Position numbers and translations under genes: made by a program. A stretch of 64,000 bases of DNA from Mucilaginibacter aquaedulcis (GTDB lineage Bacteria; Bacteroidota; Bacteroidia; Sphingobacteriales; Sphingobacteriaceae): contig NZ_JAUFPR010000002.1 of the NCBI RefSeq assembly GCF_030409325.1, positions 496,001 through 560,000 of the forward strand, given 5' to 3'. Shown piece after piece: positions 42,521-54,202 of this stretch (position 1 is its first letter; every line of letters begins with the position of its first letter). The notes beneath the pieces were generated by a model. It was not told the origin of the DNA. It made no database searches and worked only from the letters and a program-made list of their open reading frames with translations.

Positions 42521-43789
42521 ATGAGTAATTTTTTATACGGAATTGATTTTGGAACAACCAACTCGGCCCTCGCTATTTATAATGAGGATACCAAAGAGAT
42601 ACATAGCACTATTATTCTCCCTTCACTAATTTATTTCTATAGCCAGCTGGGGCCGGGCAGCACCCCTAATTACGTGGTGGGCGAAGAAGCGATCACCGCT
42701 TACCTTGGTGATGATATGAAAGGTCGCTTTATCAAATCTGTTAAACAAATATTATCCAGAAGCAGTTTCTCGGAAACTCGTATCCAAAATAGAAGATACA
42801 CCGCTTCTGATCTTGTGGCTCTTATCTTAAAAGAGTTAAAAACTCGTGCAGATGAATTAATTGGGCAGGATTGTAAAAAAGCAATACTTGGAAGGCCCGT
42901 TTTTTTTGATGATGACGATACCAAAAAAGACACCCTGGCACAAACCCGGTTGCATAAAGCAGCAGAAATAGCCGGCTTTACAAATATCCGTTTCCAATTT
43001 GAACCTATTGGTGCAGCGTTTGCCTATGAAAAAAACCTTTTGAAAAAAGAAAATGTGTTAGTAGCCGACCTCGGCGGAGGTACCACAGATTTTACTTATT
43101 TGGTACTTGATCCATCAAAAGTTGGAAGCAAAGACCGGAAGAACGATATGATAGCCAATGGGGGCATCTATATAGGTGGAGATAGTTTTGATTCGGCTTT
43201 TATGTGGGATAAAGGAACTCCCTACTTTGGTAAGAATACCCAGTATGAGGCTACCCCCGGTAAAGTACTAACTGTGCCTAAATCACTATTTGCAAACATT
43301 TGTTCATGGGAGCAAATGAATTTCTTTAATGGCTTGCGCATTAAAAAGGACATTGAAGATTACTATTATTTTTCGGGAAATGATCCGCAGTTTAAAAACC
43401 TGATCACACTTATTGAGAACAATTTGGGTTATTCGGTATTTCAATCTATCGAGAAAACAAAAATTACGCTTACAAGTGCCAACATAGCAAAGTTTAGCTA
43501 TGATCAAATGGATATAAAAATTGATGAGGAAATATCCCTGTCAAATTACGAACAGGTTATTGCAAAAGATGTTGATCGTATCGCTAACTACCTTGATCAG
43601 TTTATGTCGCAAAACAATATCGATCCCGCAGGTATAGACAGCCTGTTTTTAACAGGCGGTACCTCAATGGTTGGCAGTATTCAAAAACTATTTAAAAACA
43701 GGTTTCCGCATGTTAAGCTTAATTCGGGCGATAACTTTAAAAGTGTGGCCAATGGTTTAGCCTACAGTGGCTACTTGTTTGAAAATTAA
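42521..43789 (+). CDS. Short Hsp70-family protein, YegD-like (ATPase domain only)
   Basis: A 422-residue protein with the actin/Hsp70 nucleotide-binding fold: GIDFGTTNSALAIY (phosphate 1), ILGRPVFFDDDD, FEPIGAAFAYE, VADLGGGTTDFTYLVL (phosphate 2) and SLFLTGGTSMVGSIQ. It has no substrate-binding domain or EEVD-like tail, as in YegD. It may act as an ATPase or assembly factor rather than a general chaperone; the partner is unknown. It stands alone between two terminators. Confidence 0.9.
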   Translation: MSNFLYGIDFGTTNSALAIYNEDTKEIHSTIILPSLIYFYSQLGPGSTPNYVVGEEAITAYLGDDMKGRFIKSVKQILSRSSFSETRIQNRRYTASDLVALILKELKTRADELIGQDCKKAILGRPVFFDDDDTKKDTLAQTRLHKAAEIAGFTNIRFQFEPIGAAFAYEKNLLKKENVLVADLGGGTTDFTYLVLDPSKVGSKDRKNDMIANGGIYIGGDSFDSAFMWDKGTPYFGKNTQYEATPGKVLTVPKSLFANICSWEQMNFFNGLRIKKDIEDYYYFSGNDPQFKNLITLIENNLGYSVFQSIEKTKITLTSANIAKFSYDQMDIKIDEEISLSNYEQVIAKDVDRIANYLDQFMSQNNIDPAGIDSLFLTGGTSMVGSIQKLFKNRFPHVKLNSGDNFKSVANGLAYSGYLFEN

Positions 43790-43801
43790 TTGATGCGATA
43801 T

Positions 43802-43835
43802 AAAAAAAGGATACCGTATTGGGTATCCTTTTTTT
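43802..43835. terminator. Bidirectional Rho-independent terminator
   Basis: AAAAAAAGGATACC and GGTATCCTTTTTTT pair perfectly around GTATT. It lies between the Hsp70-like gene (plus) and katG (minus), and both sides have the needed T-run. Confidence 0.93.
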
Positions 43836-43853
43836 GTTTTACCTGCCTGGTTA

Positions 43854-46184
<2,331 letters not shown>

Positions 46185-46330
46185 TTAATGAAACTACTTA
46201 TTTATTTCAGCATGAAATACTTAACAACTGTTAACCCGAATAGTTGGCTAAAAACTGTCATTATAATCTTGAAATATAGGAGATTTATTTATCCTGTTAT
46301 CTGGGCTATCTCTTGAGCTATTTTATAAAA

Positions 46331-46357
46331 TTCGACAAAAAATAATATTTTGTCGAA
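46331..46357. promoter_or_regulatory. Operator-like palindrome upstream of tetR
   Basis: TTCGACAAAA (46331-46340) and TTTTGTCGAA (46348-46357) are perfect inverse complements with 7 bases between. The site overlaps the -33 region of the tetR promoter, fitting autorepression. Confidence 0.75.
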
Positions 46358-46367
46358 AAATTAACTT

Positions 46368-46375
46368 TACTTTTG
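46368..46375 (+). promoter_or_regulatory. -7 box of tetR
   Basis: TACTTTTG matches TAnnTTTG exactly, 17 bases before the ATG at 46393. The palindromic operator lies just upstream. Confidence 0.6.
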
Positions 46376-46392
46376 TTTAAGGTAAATACATT

Positions 46393-46983
46393 ATGGCAAT
46401 TCAGGACGATATTATTCATCAGGAGATTTTACAATCTGCTTTACGCCTCTACCGTAAATGGGGGCCTACAAAGGTTACTATGGATAATGTGGCGAAGGCT
46501 ACTGGCCGAAGCAGGAGTTCGCTCTATTATTATTTTAAAAACCGAGACGAAATTTTTCAGGCCGTACTTGACCGTATAGCCGAAGACGTAGCCAACGAGA
46601 TTCGCACCGCTGTAAGTATGGCTGTAGACCTGAACAACAAGATATATGCCTTTTGTGTATCCAAAATCAAGACTTCCCAAGAATGGAAACCGGTATTTAG
46701 TGCAATTGATCAACTTATGAATGCCGACGAAAAATCAAAACATATTAAATTCCTGGATGCGCTTCATCAGAAACTTATGTACCTGGAAAGAGGTATATTA
46801 ACAGAAGCGCTTTCGGCTGATGGCCGAAGCCATACTCCTGCTGAACTGGATATGCTGGCCTTTATCATTTCAAGCACTGTACGCGGTATCAGGCGTGAGG
46901 TTTTTGATCATAACGATCCTCATGATGCTAAAGCTGCCGCAACTTTGTTAAGCGATATAGTTACTAAATGGCTCCAAGGTTAA
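46393..46983 (+). CDS. TetR/AcrR-family transcriptional regulator
   Basis: A 196-residue repressor. The N-terminal helix-turn-helix reads HQEILQSALRLYRKWGPTKVTMDNVAKATGRSRSSLYYYFKNRDEIF, a standard TetR DNA-binding domain; the C-terminal domain is helical and ligand-binding. The MFS exporter gene follows by 48 bases on the same strand. A palindrome lies upstream of tetR and a weaker copy with identical spacing lies upstream of the exporter, so it very likely controls both. The inducer is unknown but is probably the exporter's substrate. Confidence 0.93.
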   Translation: MAIQDDIIHQEILQSALRLYRKWGPTKVTMDNVAKATGRSRSSLYYYFKNRDEIFQAVLDRIAEDVANEIRTAVSMAVDLNNKIYAFCVSKIKTSQEWKPVFSAIDQLMNADEKSKHIKFLDALHQKLMYLERGILTEALSADGRSHTPAELDMLAFIISSTVRGIRREVFDHNDPHDAKAAATLLSDIVTKWLQG

Positions 46984-46998
46984 TTTTTTTGCACAATT

Positions 46999-47024
46999 TT
47001 CGACAGTAATTAAAATTTTGTCAG
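46999..47024. promoter_or_regulatory. Second operator-like motif upstream of the MFS exporter
   Basis: TTCGACAG (46999-47006) and TTTTGTCAG (47016-47024) repeat the half sites found before tetR. TTCGACA and TGTC begin exactly 20 bases apart in both copies. It lies 8 bases before the exporter start. Confidence 0.65.
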
Positions 47025-47031
47025 TTTTTAA

Positions 47032-48294
47032 ATGAAAAATATAAGTCAACTAAATTTATTCAGGGCATTGGCAAGCCGCAACTACACATTGTACTTTATT
47101 GGCAGGGCTGTATCGCAATTTGGTACCTGGATGCAGCGAACCGCAGTGGTATGGGTGGTTTATTCTATGACGCACTCGGCATTATTACTTGGCATAACTA
47201 TTTTTGCCGAGCAATTTCCGTCGTTTATATTCTCCATTCCGGGAGGTGTCGCTGCCGACCGGTACAACCGATATACTGTGATTAAAATCACCCAGATAAC
47301 TTCCATGATTCAGGCTGTGTTGCTGGCTATACTGGTTATAACCGGGCATATGGCAGTATGGGCAATTCTCTTACTTAGCGTTATCCTGGGCATCATTAAT
47401 GCGTTTGATGTACCTGCACGTCAGGCCTTGATCAATGACGTAGTTGCCAGCCCTGCTGATTTACCCAATGCACTCTCCCTTTCAACTGCAACAGCCAGTC
47501 TTGCCCAGTTATTAGGTCCGGCATTGTCTGGTATTGTACTAAGTGCATTTGGTGCAGGCGTATGTTTTTTGCTGAACGCTGCAAGTTTTGGCGCAGTAAT
47601 TATATCGTTGCTGCTCATGAAGCTGCCCGCTTATCTGCCCAAAAAAACCAATAAAAAAGTAATAACAGATTTTGCCGAAGGTTTCGCTTATATTAAAAAC
47701 ACCCCGCGTATTGGGCTCATAGTAATTATGCTTGCTATAGTCAGTTTACTTGTGTTGCCTTTTAACACGGTATTACCTGTATTTGCCAAAGTTGTTTTTA
47801 AGGGCGACGCATCTACCTTTGGATATATCAATAGTTTTGTAGGTGTTGGCGCAGTGATCGGTACTATTTTCCTTGCTTCGCGTAAGCCAGGATCGCATTT
47901 AAAACAGATATTGTTTTTCAGTACTGTACTTATGGGTATTGGGTTGATCTGTTTTTCTCAGTTCAAGAACTTTCCTGCTGCCATGTTTTTTGCGGCGGTG
48001 GCTGGTTACGGTTCGGTAGCACAGTTTACTATCAGTAATATTATAGTGCAATCAGATGCTGCGCCTGAAATGCGAGGTCGGACTATTGGGGTATTACTAA
48101 TGGCTATATTTGGAATGATGCCGCTTGGTAGTGTGATTATTGGTGCCGCGACGGAACACATAGGCGCTCCCACAACTGTACTGATACAGGGTATTTTAGC
48201 GGTGATAATAGCTTTACTGTTTGCTAAGTTTTTGACGGGGTCGGCAAAAAAGGCTATCCCAGAAAATAAGGTGGCTGATATTATCCTGAAATAG
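47032..48294 (+). CDS. MFS exporter, MFS_3/DHA3 (EntS-like) family
   Basis: A 420-residue transporter with about twelve helices. The opening NYTLYFIGRAVSQFGTWMQRTAVVWVVYSMTHSALLLGI and GGVAADRYNRYTVI are typical of the DHA3 group that includes EntS and macrolide exporters. FDVPARQALINDVV and NALSLSTATASLAQLLGPALSGIVL are also family motifs. It probably exports a toxic compound or siderophore under control of the adjacent TetR regulator. Its last 14 bases overlap the end of the convergent cyclase gene. Confidence 0.9.
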   Translation: MKNISQLNLFRALASRNYTLYFIGRAVSQFGTWMQRTAVVWVVYSMTHSALLLGITIFAEQFPSFIFSIPGGVAADRYNRYTVIKITQITSMIQAVLLAILVITGHMAVWAILLLSVILGIINAFDVPARQALINDVVASPADLPNALSLSTATASLAQLLGPALSGIVLSAFGAGVCFLLNAASFGAVIISLLLMKLPAYLPKKTNKKVITDFAEGFAYIKNTPRIGLIVIMLAIVSLLVLPFNTVLPVFAKVVFKGDASTFGYINSFVGVGAVIGTIFLASRKPGSHLKQILFFSTVLMGIGLICFSQFKNFPAAMFFAAVAGYGSVAQFTISNIIVQSDAAPEMRGRTIGVLLMAIFGMMPLGSVIIGAATEHIGAPTTVLIQGILAVIIALLFAKFLTGSAKKAIPENKVADIILK

Positions 48295-48940
48295 CCAGTA
48301 AATAATCCAGATTTTGAGTTGCGCCATAAGATTTTCCGGCTAAACGAATCTGCTGTTCTTGTTTTATACCTTGTAATTGTACAGTTTGGTACCCGGCAGT
48401 AGCAGGGGTATCGGCCAATAACTGGTAAGCATCTTCAGAAATGATCAGGTCGTTGTCCAATTCCCTTGTTTTTGCCTGTAGCCTTGATGCAATATTAACC
48501 GGAAGCCCCATGACTGATAATTGAGGTGTACTATCTAAACCAAACTCTCCAACAAAAACCTTCCCGGCATGCAGGCCCACGCCTATTTCCAATGGGCCGC
48601 CATAAAAGGGTTCGGCATAAGCCTCGTTAAAGAGGTTAACTGTTTGAAACATTACCTTAGTGGCCTGATAGGCATTGTTAACAGATGCCTTTATTTCGGT
48701 TTGCAGGCCAAAAACTATATATAAGCTATCACCTGCGATTTCTACTACCCTACCCTCGAATTTTTTAACTATCTGCCCAAAAGCAGTAAATAAACGGCGA
48801 ACAACCTGTATCACGGTTTGGCCTGATTGTGATTCCATTAAACCGGTAAAATTCCGAATATCCAAGAATAATATAGCGAGTTCCTGTTCCTTATCTGGTG
48901 CAGGAAGCGTTTGATTCTGTAAAAAGTAATTGTTTTCCAT
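48281..48940 (-). CDS. Class III nucleotide cyclase, stand-alone catalytic domain, guanylyl-like residues
   Basis: A 219-residue protein made almost only of a class III cyclase homology domain. Metal-binding Asp residues are D27 in ILFLDIRNFTG and D71 in EIAGDSLYIVFG; the transition-state pair is N149 and R153 in VNIASRL. The substrate-selecting position that is Lys in adenylyl cyclases is E67 and the partner position is S142, not Asp or Thr. Glu at the first position is the guanylyl-cyclase state, so GTP is a possible substrate. There is no membrane segment. Its tail overlaps the MFS gene by 14 bases, end to end. Confidence 0.85.
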   Translation of the reverse strand: MENNYFLQNQTLPAPDKEQELAILFLDIRNFTGLMESQSGQTVIQVVRRLFTAFGQIVKKFEGRVVEIAGDSLYIVFGLQTEIKASVNNAYQATKVMFQTVNLFNEAYAEPFYGGPLEIGVGLHAGKVFVGEFGLDSTPQLSVMGLPVNIASRLQAKTRELDNDLIISEDAYQLLADTPATAGYQTVQLQGIKQEQQIRLAGKSYGATQNLDYLLAISG

Positions 48941-49111
48941 AGTTGTAAAGACGATTAGCCATTAAAAACATTTTAACAAATGTAAACGGATGACTAAACT
49001 ATGGCAAAGCAAAACAGGCGAACAGCCCTGGCTTGTCGGTAAACAGGGGTTCAGGGGCGGTAAAGCAAATTAATTAAACAATTTATAGCAGACTAGGATA
49101 AACGCCTGAAA

Positions 49112-51238
49112 TTACTGAAAAATCTCATTTAACTGATTGATCACTTCCAGTTCAGTAAAAGGTTTATGTATGATACCGGCAAATCCGTTTGTTGAAATTT
49201 TTTCGCTATTCATTCCATCTGGGTTTCCGCTCATCATAATCACAGGTATTTGATTTAAAGGAACAGGTAATTTTTTAATTAAATTCAGCAATTCATGCCC
49301 ATCAACTTCGGGCATGGCAATGTCGGTTAAAACGATCCGAATCTCGTTTTTGGTTATAATATCAAAGGCCTCCTTGCCATTTTCGGCCTGAAAAAAGATC
49401 ATCCCCCACTTTTGGGTCATCTTTCTTAAAAACATTAAGTTTACTTCATTATCATCAACTGCCAGAACACTTATACCGTGGAGTGAGGTTTGAGGTGCGT
49501 TTAAGGTTTGCTGGGTGGAGCCAACATGGTTTCCGGGCTGATATGGAATAGAAAAACTAAATGTGGTACCCTGGCCTGAATTACTTTTAACCTGTATACT
49601 ACCACCTTGTTTATCAATCAACTGCTTACAAATGTATAAGCCAAGCCCGGTACCTACCTTACCTTTAGATGAATTAGTTTGGTAATATTTAGAAAAAAGC
49701 CTGGATTGCTGGTCAACAGTTATACCCGCCCCAGAGTCAATAATATCTATAAGCAATTTATTTCCGTCACCTATTAGCTCGGCATTTACGATAACCTCGC
49801 CTTTATCTGTATATTTTATGGCATTACTTAAAAGGTTAACCATGATCTGTTCAAGCCTGAAGCTATCACCCCTTAAAACAACCTCATTATCTCCTTTAAA
49901 ATTGTATTTCATGGTGAGGCCTTTTTTTATGGCGCTAAATTCCATGCTTTCCATAACCGACTTTAATGTTACGTCAGGGTTAAAAGGTTCACTATTGATT
50001 TTAAAGTCGCTGTTTTCCATTTTTGCGGCATCCAGTGTATCATTCAGGGTGCGCAATAACATTTCGGATGATATTTTTATAGAGGCCAGCATATCAACCT
50101 GCTTTTGCGATAAATTAGATTTGCCAAATATGTAAAGCAGACCATTAATGGAGGTGAGCGGGTTACGCACCTCATGACTCATATGCAGTAAAAGATCCAT
50201 TTTTTGCTGCGCTATCATCACCGAACGATCATTCTCCGCCCTCAGGAATAGCTCTGATTGGTTAAGCTGAAGAATGAATACGATCAATAGCACAGCAAAT
50301 ATAAACAACAGGAACAAAGCCGTGAGGTATAGTTTATTCAGCAACGCTGTTGTATCCTCATAGTTTTTAAAGGATATCGCTTTAAACTCATTGGCAAGAT
50401 TATAATTGATCTCTTTTACCTCATTAACAATAAGTTCTAGCTCATTATTAATATGATTATTCAAGGAGATCAGCTGTCTTTGCATTTGCAGCAACTTTAA
50501 ATTTCGGTTTTGCAACTGCTTGATTCTGTTGGTATATGTTTTCTTTTCCAGCGCAGCATTTTTTCGCAATGTGGAGTCAAGAATACGAGCATCGTTATTA
50601 TGTCTGATCTCAATTATTTCGCTGGCTGTATTTTTACTGGTTTTGTTGGCAATGGCATCCTTTATCCGACCAAAAAAGCCCTTTTTGGGCACTGTTGTCC
50701 TCTTGCGTACTGTATCGGCTGTGCTGTTGATGCTTTTGCTGATAACATGAAAATTAGCATTAACCTGCGGAAGATTTCTGCCTGTTTCTTCATTAAAATC
50801 TGCATAGGCATTTAAAAGTGAATCAAAATTATGTTTAAGCGGATATAACCTGTTTGATAATTGAAGCTTATTATTATACCATACCTTTATCTTTTTGCGC
50901 TGATCTGACGTTAATGATGTAGTATTATCCTTAGCCTTCAGCAGCGAATCAATCTTAGCAAATGCTAGTGAAAGTCTTTTTTTATAATCACTGCTTTTAC
51001 TGCTGTTATTATTTAATAAAGCCTCCTGAAAATCATCCTCGGCCTGGCGTAGTATGAGTAATACCTCACCTGGTTTTGATTGATCCTCCCCAGCCTGATT
51101 AGCCAGTGCAGAAATGTTTTCTAATTTATGAGTAATGTTATTCCTTACAAAGAAGGCGGCTATAGAAAGCAATATGGTGAACGATAGAAAGACCAGAAGT
51201 ATTTTCCTGGCAATGATTCCGGTATATATAGCTTTCAT
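49112..51238 (-). CDS. Hybrid sensor histidine kinase with C-terminal receiver
   Basis: A 708-residue protein. Two membrane helices (ILLVFLSFTILLSIAAFFV near the N-terminus; ALFLLFIFAVLLIVFIL about residue 305) bound a helical sensor region of about 270 residues rich in Asn/Lys coiled stretches. HisKA follows (LLHMSHEVRNPLTSING, His about residue 352), then HATPase (VNLLSNAIKYTDKGEV, DSGAGIT, KVGTGLGLYICKQL) and a receiver with LTDIAMPEVDGHELL. No output domain is attached, so it must pass phosphate to another protein. It lies alone about 170 bases from the cyclase gene on the same strand. Confidence 0.93.
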   Translation of the reverse strand: MKAIYTGIIARKILLVFLSFTILLSIAAFFVRNNITHKLENISALANQAGEDQSKPGEVLLILRQAEDDFQEALLNNNSSKSSDYKKRLSLAFAKIDSLLKAKDNTTSLTSDQRKKIKVWYNNKLQLSNRLYPLKHNFDSLLNAYADFNEETGRNLPQVNANFHVISKSINSTADTVRKRTTVPKKGFFGRIKDAIANKTSKNTASEIIEIRHNNDARILDSTLRKNAALEKKTYTNRIKQLQNRNLKLLQMQRQLISLNNHINNELELIVNEVKEINYNLANEFKAISFKNYEDTTALLNKLYLTALFLLFIFAVLLIVFILQLNQSELFLRAENDRSVMIAQQKMDLLLHMSHEVRNPLTSINGLLYIFGKSNLSQKQVDMLASIKISSEMLLRTLNDTLDAAKMENSDFKINSEPFNPDVTLKSVMESMEFSAIKKGLTMKYNFKGDNEVVLRGDSFRLEQIMVNLLSNAIKYTDKGEVIVNAELIGDGNKLLIDIIDSGAGITVDQQSRLFSKYYQTNSSKGKVGTGLGLYICKQLIDKQGGSIQVKSNSGQGTTFSFSIPYQPGNHVGSTQQTLNAPQTSLHGISVLAVDDNEVNLMFLRKMTQKWGMIFFQAENGKEAFDIITKNEIRIVLTDIAMPEVDGHELLNLIKKLPVPLNQIPVIMMSGNPDGMNSEKISTNGFAGIIHKPFTELEVINQLNEIFQ

Positions 51239-51396
51239 TTAAAAGGTCTGGTTCATCTAATAAATTAACAAAGAGCAATATTAAAAATTAGAATCATATT
51301 AAAGAATATATTTAACTATAAAACCTTTAAATTACACATTGTATTAAATAATAAAATATTAATTAAATAAAAATAAATTATTAGTAATAATGCTTG

Positions 51397-53079
51397 CTAA
51401 TGATGCGGCTTAGGGTATACATTGTTTTCAGCGGCCCATTTATGCCACATAGCAGCCAGTTGTTTCACTTTATCAGGGTTCGCTACAGACACATCATTGT
51501 TTTCGGTTTCATCATCTTTAATACGATATAGGCTCCAGGTGCTATCTTTAGCTAAGGATACCATCTTCCAGCCTTGATAGCGTACGTAGCGCGCCCCGTA
51601 ATGTTCATTAAACAAAGGTTCATCAGCTGTTGTTTTCCCTTTAAATGAAGCAGCTAAACTCATGCTTTGAGTAGGTAATATGGAATGCCCTTTGTATTGC
51701 GCAGGGTATTTTGCTTTAGCAATTTCTATAAAAGTGGCCATAAAATCCTTTACATGGCCTAATTGTTCGGATACACTTCCAGGTTTTGCGGTGATACCTT
51801 TTGGCCAATAAGCGATCATGGGTGTATGTACTCCTCCTTCGTATGATTCTGCTTTCCAATACCGGTATGGTGTGTTGGCCACATTGGCCCACCTTTGTCC
51901 AATGGATGCGTAAGACGTTTCTAAACCGGGAATAATCTGCTTTTTAAGGTCATAAACAATTTTTTCTCCGGATCGGGTTTGGTCGGGTCGATCAAAACCA
52001 GGGCCATAAGCAGTGCAGTTCTCATTACTGGCGCCATTGTCGCTTAAAAATATAATCAGCGTGTTATCCAATTTACCACTTTCTTTTAATGCTTTAATAA
52101 TACGGCCGATACCTTGATCCATCCTATCAATCATGGCAGCATGTACCGCCATAGCCGCGGCATCCCATTCTTTATCAGGGTTATTTTCCCATTTCAAATC
52201 GTTTTGAAAACGGGTAGAAAGCGGAGCTTTTGAAGGATCAATAATACCTGCTTTTACTAACCGCCTGTAACGACGAACGCGAATACTATCCCACCCTATC
52301 TTATAAGTATCTTTATACTTGGCAATATCTTCGGGCAATGCCATTAAAGGCCAGTGAGGTGCATTTTCGGCAACATATAAAAAGAAAGGCTTACCATCCT
52401 TACTAAATTGCTTTATATAAGCGGCGGCAGTATCATTAATGGCGTCTGTATGATAATAGTTTTTGGGTACATCTTTTATTGGCGTGGTACCGCTAACCAA
52501 ACTAAATGGATCAAAATAATCAATTACGCCCCAGATTGTTCCAAAGAACTTTTCAAATCCTCTATTAGTAGGGTATTGTGCCAGAGGTGAAAATTCGGGA
52601 TGCTCACTTTGATGATTTAGCCATTTCATTTGTTCTTTGGCATCTTTTTGGCCAATAGTATTGGAAACATGCCATTTACCTGACATGGCTGTATGATAAC
52701 CTGCACTTTTTAATACCTCGGCAAGAGTAATAGAGTTCTCCGATAAATGACCAAGATAGCCAAGTTCATCTTCCTTATCGGTCATGTTGCCAATGCCTGC
52801 CCTTTGATTATATAAACCTGTTAAAAGCGATGCCCGTGTTGGGCAACAGCGGGATGTATTATAAAAGCGGGTAAACTTAATACCATGAGCGGCGAGGTAA
52901 TCGATATTTGGTGTGTGTATCTCTGATCCGTAACATCCTACATCTGAAAATCCAAGATCATCGGCCATGATCAGCACAATATTAGGCCTGTTATCCTTTG
53001 GCTTTGTATCAGGCTTTTTAAAGAAGATAAACAGCGACGCTAAGAGAAGCATCACTAAAGATAAACTGATCTTTTTCAT
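51397..53079 (-). CDS. Exported type I sulfatase (arylsulfatase family)
   Basis: A 560-residue sulfatase with an N-terminal hydrophobic signal or anchor (LSLVMLLLASLFIFF). The calcium site begins with RPNIVLIMADDLGFSDVGCYG. The formylglycine signature is C78-C-P-T-R82 in NTSRCCPTRASLLTG, with C78 the residue to be oxidised by an anSME or FGE enzyme not found here. Further motifs are GKWHVSN and FLSDNGASNE. It probably removes sulfate from an exported or environmental glycan or aryl sulfate. The ATG at 53077-53079 is chosen over an upstream TTG. It is divergent from the DUF1080 gene. Confidence 0.92.
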   Translation of the reverse strand: MKKISLSLVMLLLASLFIFFKKPDTKPKDNRPNIVLIMADDLGFSDVGCYGSEIHTPNIDYLAAHGIKFTRFYNTSRCCPTRASLLTGLYNQRAGIGNMTDKEDELGYLGHLSENSITLAEVLKSAGYHTAMSGKWHVSNTIGQKDAKEQMKWLNHQSEHPEFSPLAQYPTNRGFEKFFGTIWGVIDYFDPFSLVSGTTPIKDVPKNYYHTDAINDTAAAYIKQFSKDGKPFFLYVAENAPHWPLMALPEDIAKYKDTYKIGWDSIRVRRYRRLVKAGIIDPSKAPLSTRFQNDLKWENNPDKEWDAAAMAVHAAMIDRMDQGIGRIIKALKESGKLDNTLIIFLSDNGASNENCTAYGPGFDRPDQTRSGEKIVYDLKKQIIPGLETSYASIGQRWANVANTPYRYWKAESYEGGVHTPMIAYWPKGITAKPGSVSEQLGHVKDFMATFIEIAKAKYPAQYKGHSILPTQSMSLAASFKGKTTADEPLFNEHYGARYVRYQGWKMVSLAKDSTWSLYRIKDDETENNDVSVANPDKVKQLAAMWHKWAAENNVYPKPHH

Positions 53080-53347
53080 AGGATTTTCATAGGATTTTGA
53101 TAGGTATAGGCTCAAAGATAATCAAGCCCGGCAATAAACAAACTACTTAACCTATCTTACTTACAGTGGTTACGACTAATCATTTTTGTTAAGGTTTTAA
53201 ATTAGATATTTATTAACAACCCTGGTTGAACGATAATATTAGAAGACAAATAATAATTATCTATATTAGATATGGTTTTATAATTAAAAAAAACTTTCGC
53301 TGTAATAACCGGTTTTATTCAACCCAATAGTTAAATCTTTTATTCAC

Positions 53348-54196
53348 ATGAAATCAGTTAAATTAATTTTATCATTGATCCTTGGTACGTTAATTTTTGG
53401 CTTTACCATTAACAATGGAAGCGACTCGTGGAAACAATTATTTAATGGAAGTGACTTAATCGGCTGGGATACTTACATAGGTCCGGATCTTGATGACAGT
53501 GGAAAGCCGATCACCGATAATCCTGTTGGTCTGAATAATGATCCCAGACATGTTTTTACGGTGGTTAAAGAAGATGAAGAAAATATAATCCGTATCTCAG
53601 GTCAAAACTGGGGGGCCATGATTACTAAGAACGAGTATGAAAACTATCACCTTCAGCTACAGTTTAAATGGGGAGCGCTTTCATGGGGTCAAAAAAAAGG
53701 TAAACATAAAGATAGCGGACTTTTGTACAACTCGGTAGGTAAATATGGTGCTGATTATGCCGCCTGGATGCGTGGACAAGAATTTCAGATTGAAGAGGGC
53801 AATTGCGGCGATTATTGGGGGTGTGCCGGGGGTATGGCCGATATACCGGCTGTTAAAAAGTCAGATACAGCTTATGTATATAGTCCAAAAGGAACGCTTA
53901 CCGAATTTAGTCAGCAAAGCAAGCAAGGACGTCATTGTATTAAACTGGGTGAAGGAGAAAACCCATCAGGTGAATGGAATACCTTAGACTTGTACACACA
54001 TGGCGATACCAGCGTACATGTTGTTAATGGAAAGGTGGTCATGATATTGTACCATAACAGGCAACTTGAAAATGGTAAAGTAATTCCATTGACCAAAGGA
54101 AAAATTCAGATACAATCTGAAGGTGCCGAGGTTTATTTCAGACATATACAAATTCAGCCAGTTAAACAATTACCGACCGAATTTGTGAAGTTGTAA
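53348..54196 (+). CDS. Exported DUF1080 (3-keto-disaccharide hydrolase-like) protein
   Basis: A 282-residue protein with signal peptide (VKLILSLILGTLIFGF). The DUF1080 fold, a laminin-G-like beta sandwich, is shown by WKQLFNGSDLIGWDTYIG, IRISGQNWGAMITKNEYENYHLQLQFKWG, DSGLLYN, GQEFQIEEGNCGDYWG and GEWNTLDLYTHGD. Members include 3-ketoglycoside hydrolases and many proteins found beside sulfatases. It is divergent from the sulfatase across about 270 bases, suggesting joint use on one glycan. It is convergent with the quinone oxidoreductase gene. Confidence 0.9.
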   Translation: MKSVKLILSLILGTLIFGFTINNGSDSWKQLFNGSDLIGWDTYIGPDLDDSGKPITDNPVGLNNDPRHVFTVVKEDEENIIRISGQNWGAMITKNEYENYHLQLQFKWGALSWGQKKGKHKDSGLLYNSVGKYGADYAAWMRGQEFQIEEGNCGDYWGCAGGMADIPAVKKSDTAYVYSPKGTLTEFSQQSKQGRHCIKLGEGENPSGEWNTLDLYTHGDTSVHVVNGKVVMILYHNRQLENGKVIPLTKGKIQIQSEGAEVYFRHIQIQPVKQLPTEFVKL

Positions 54197-54202
54197 ACGG
54201 GA

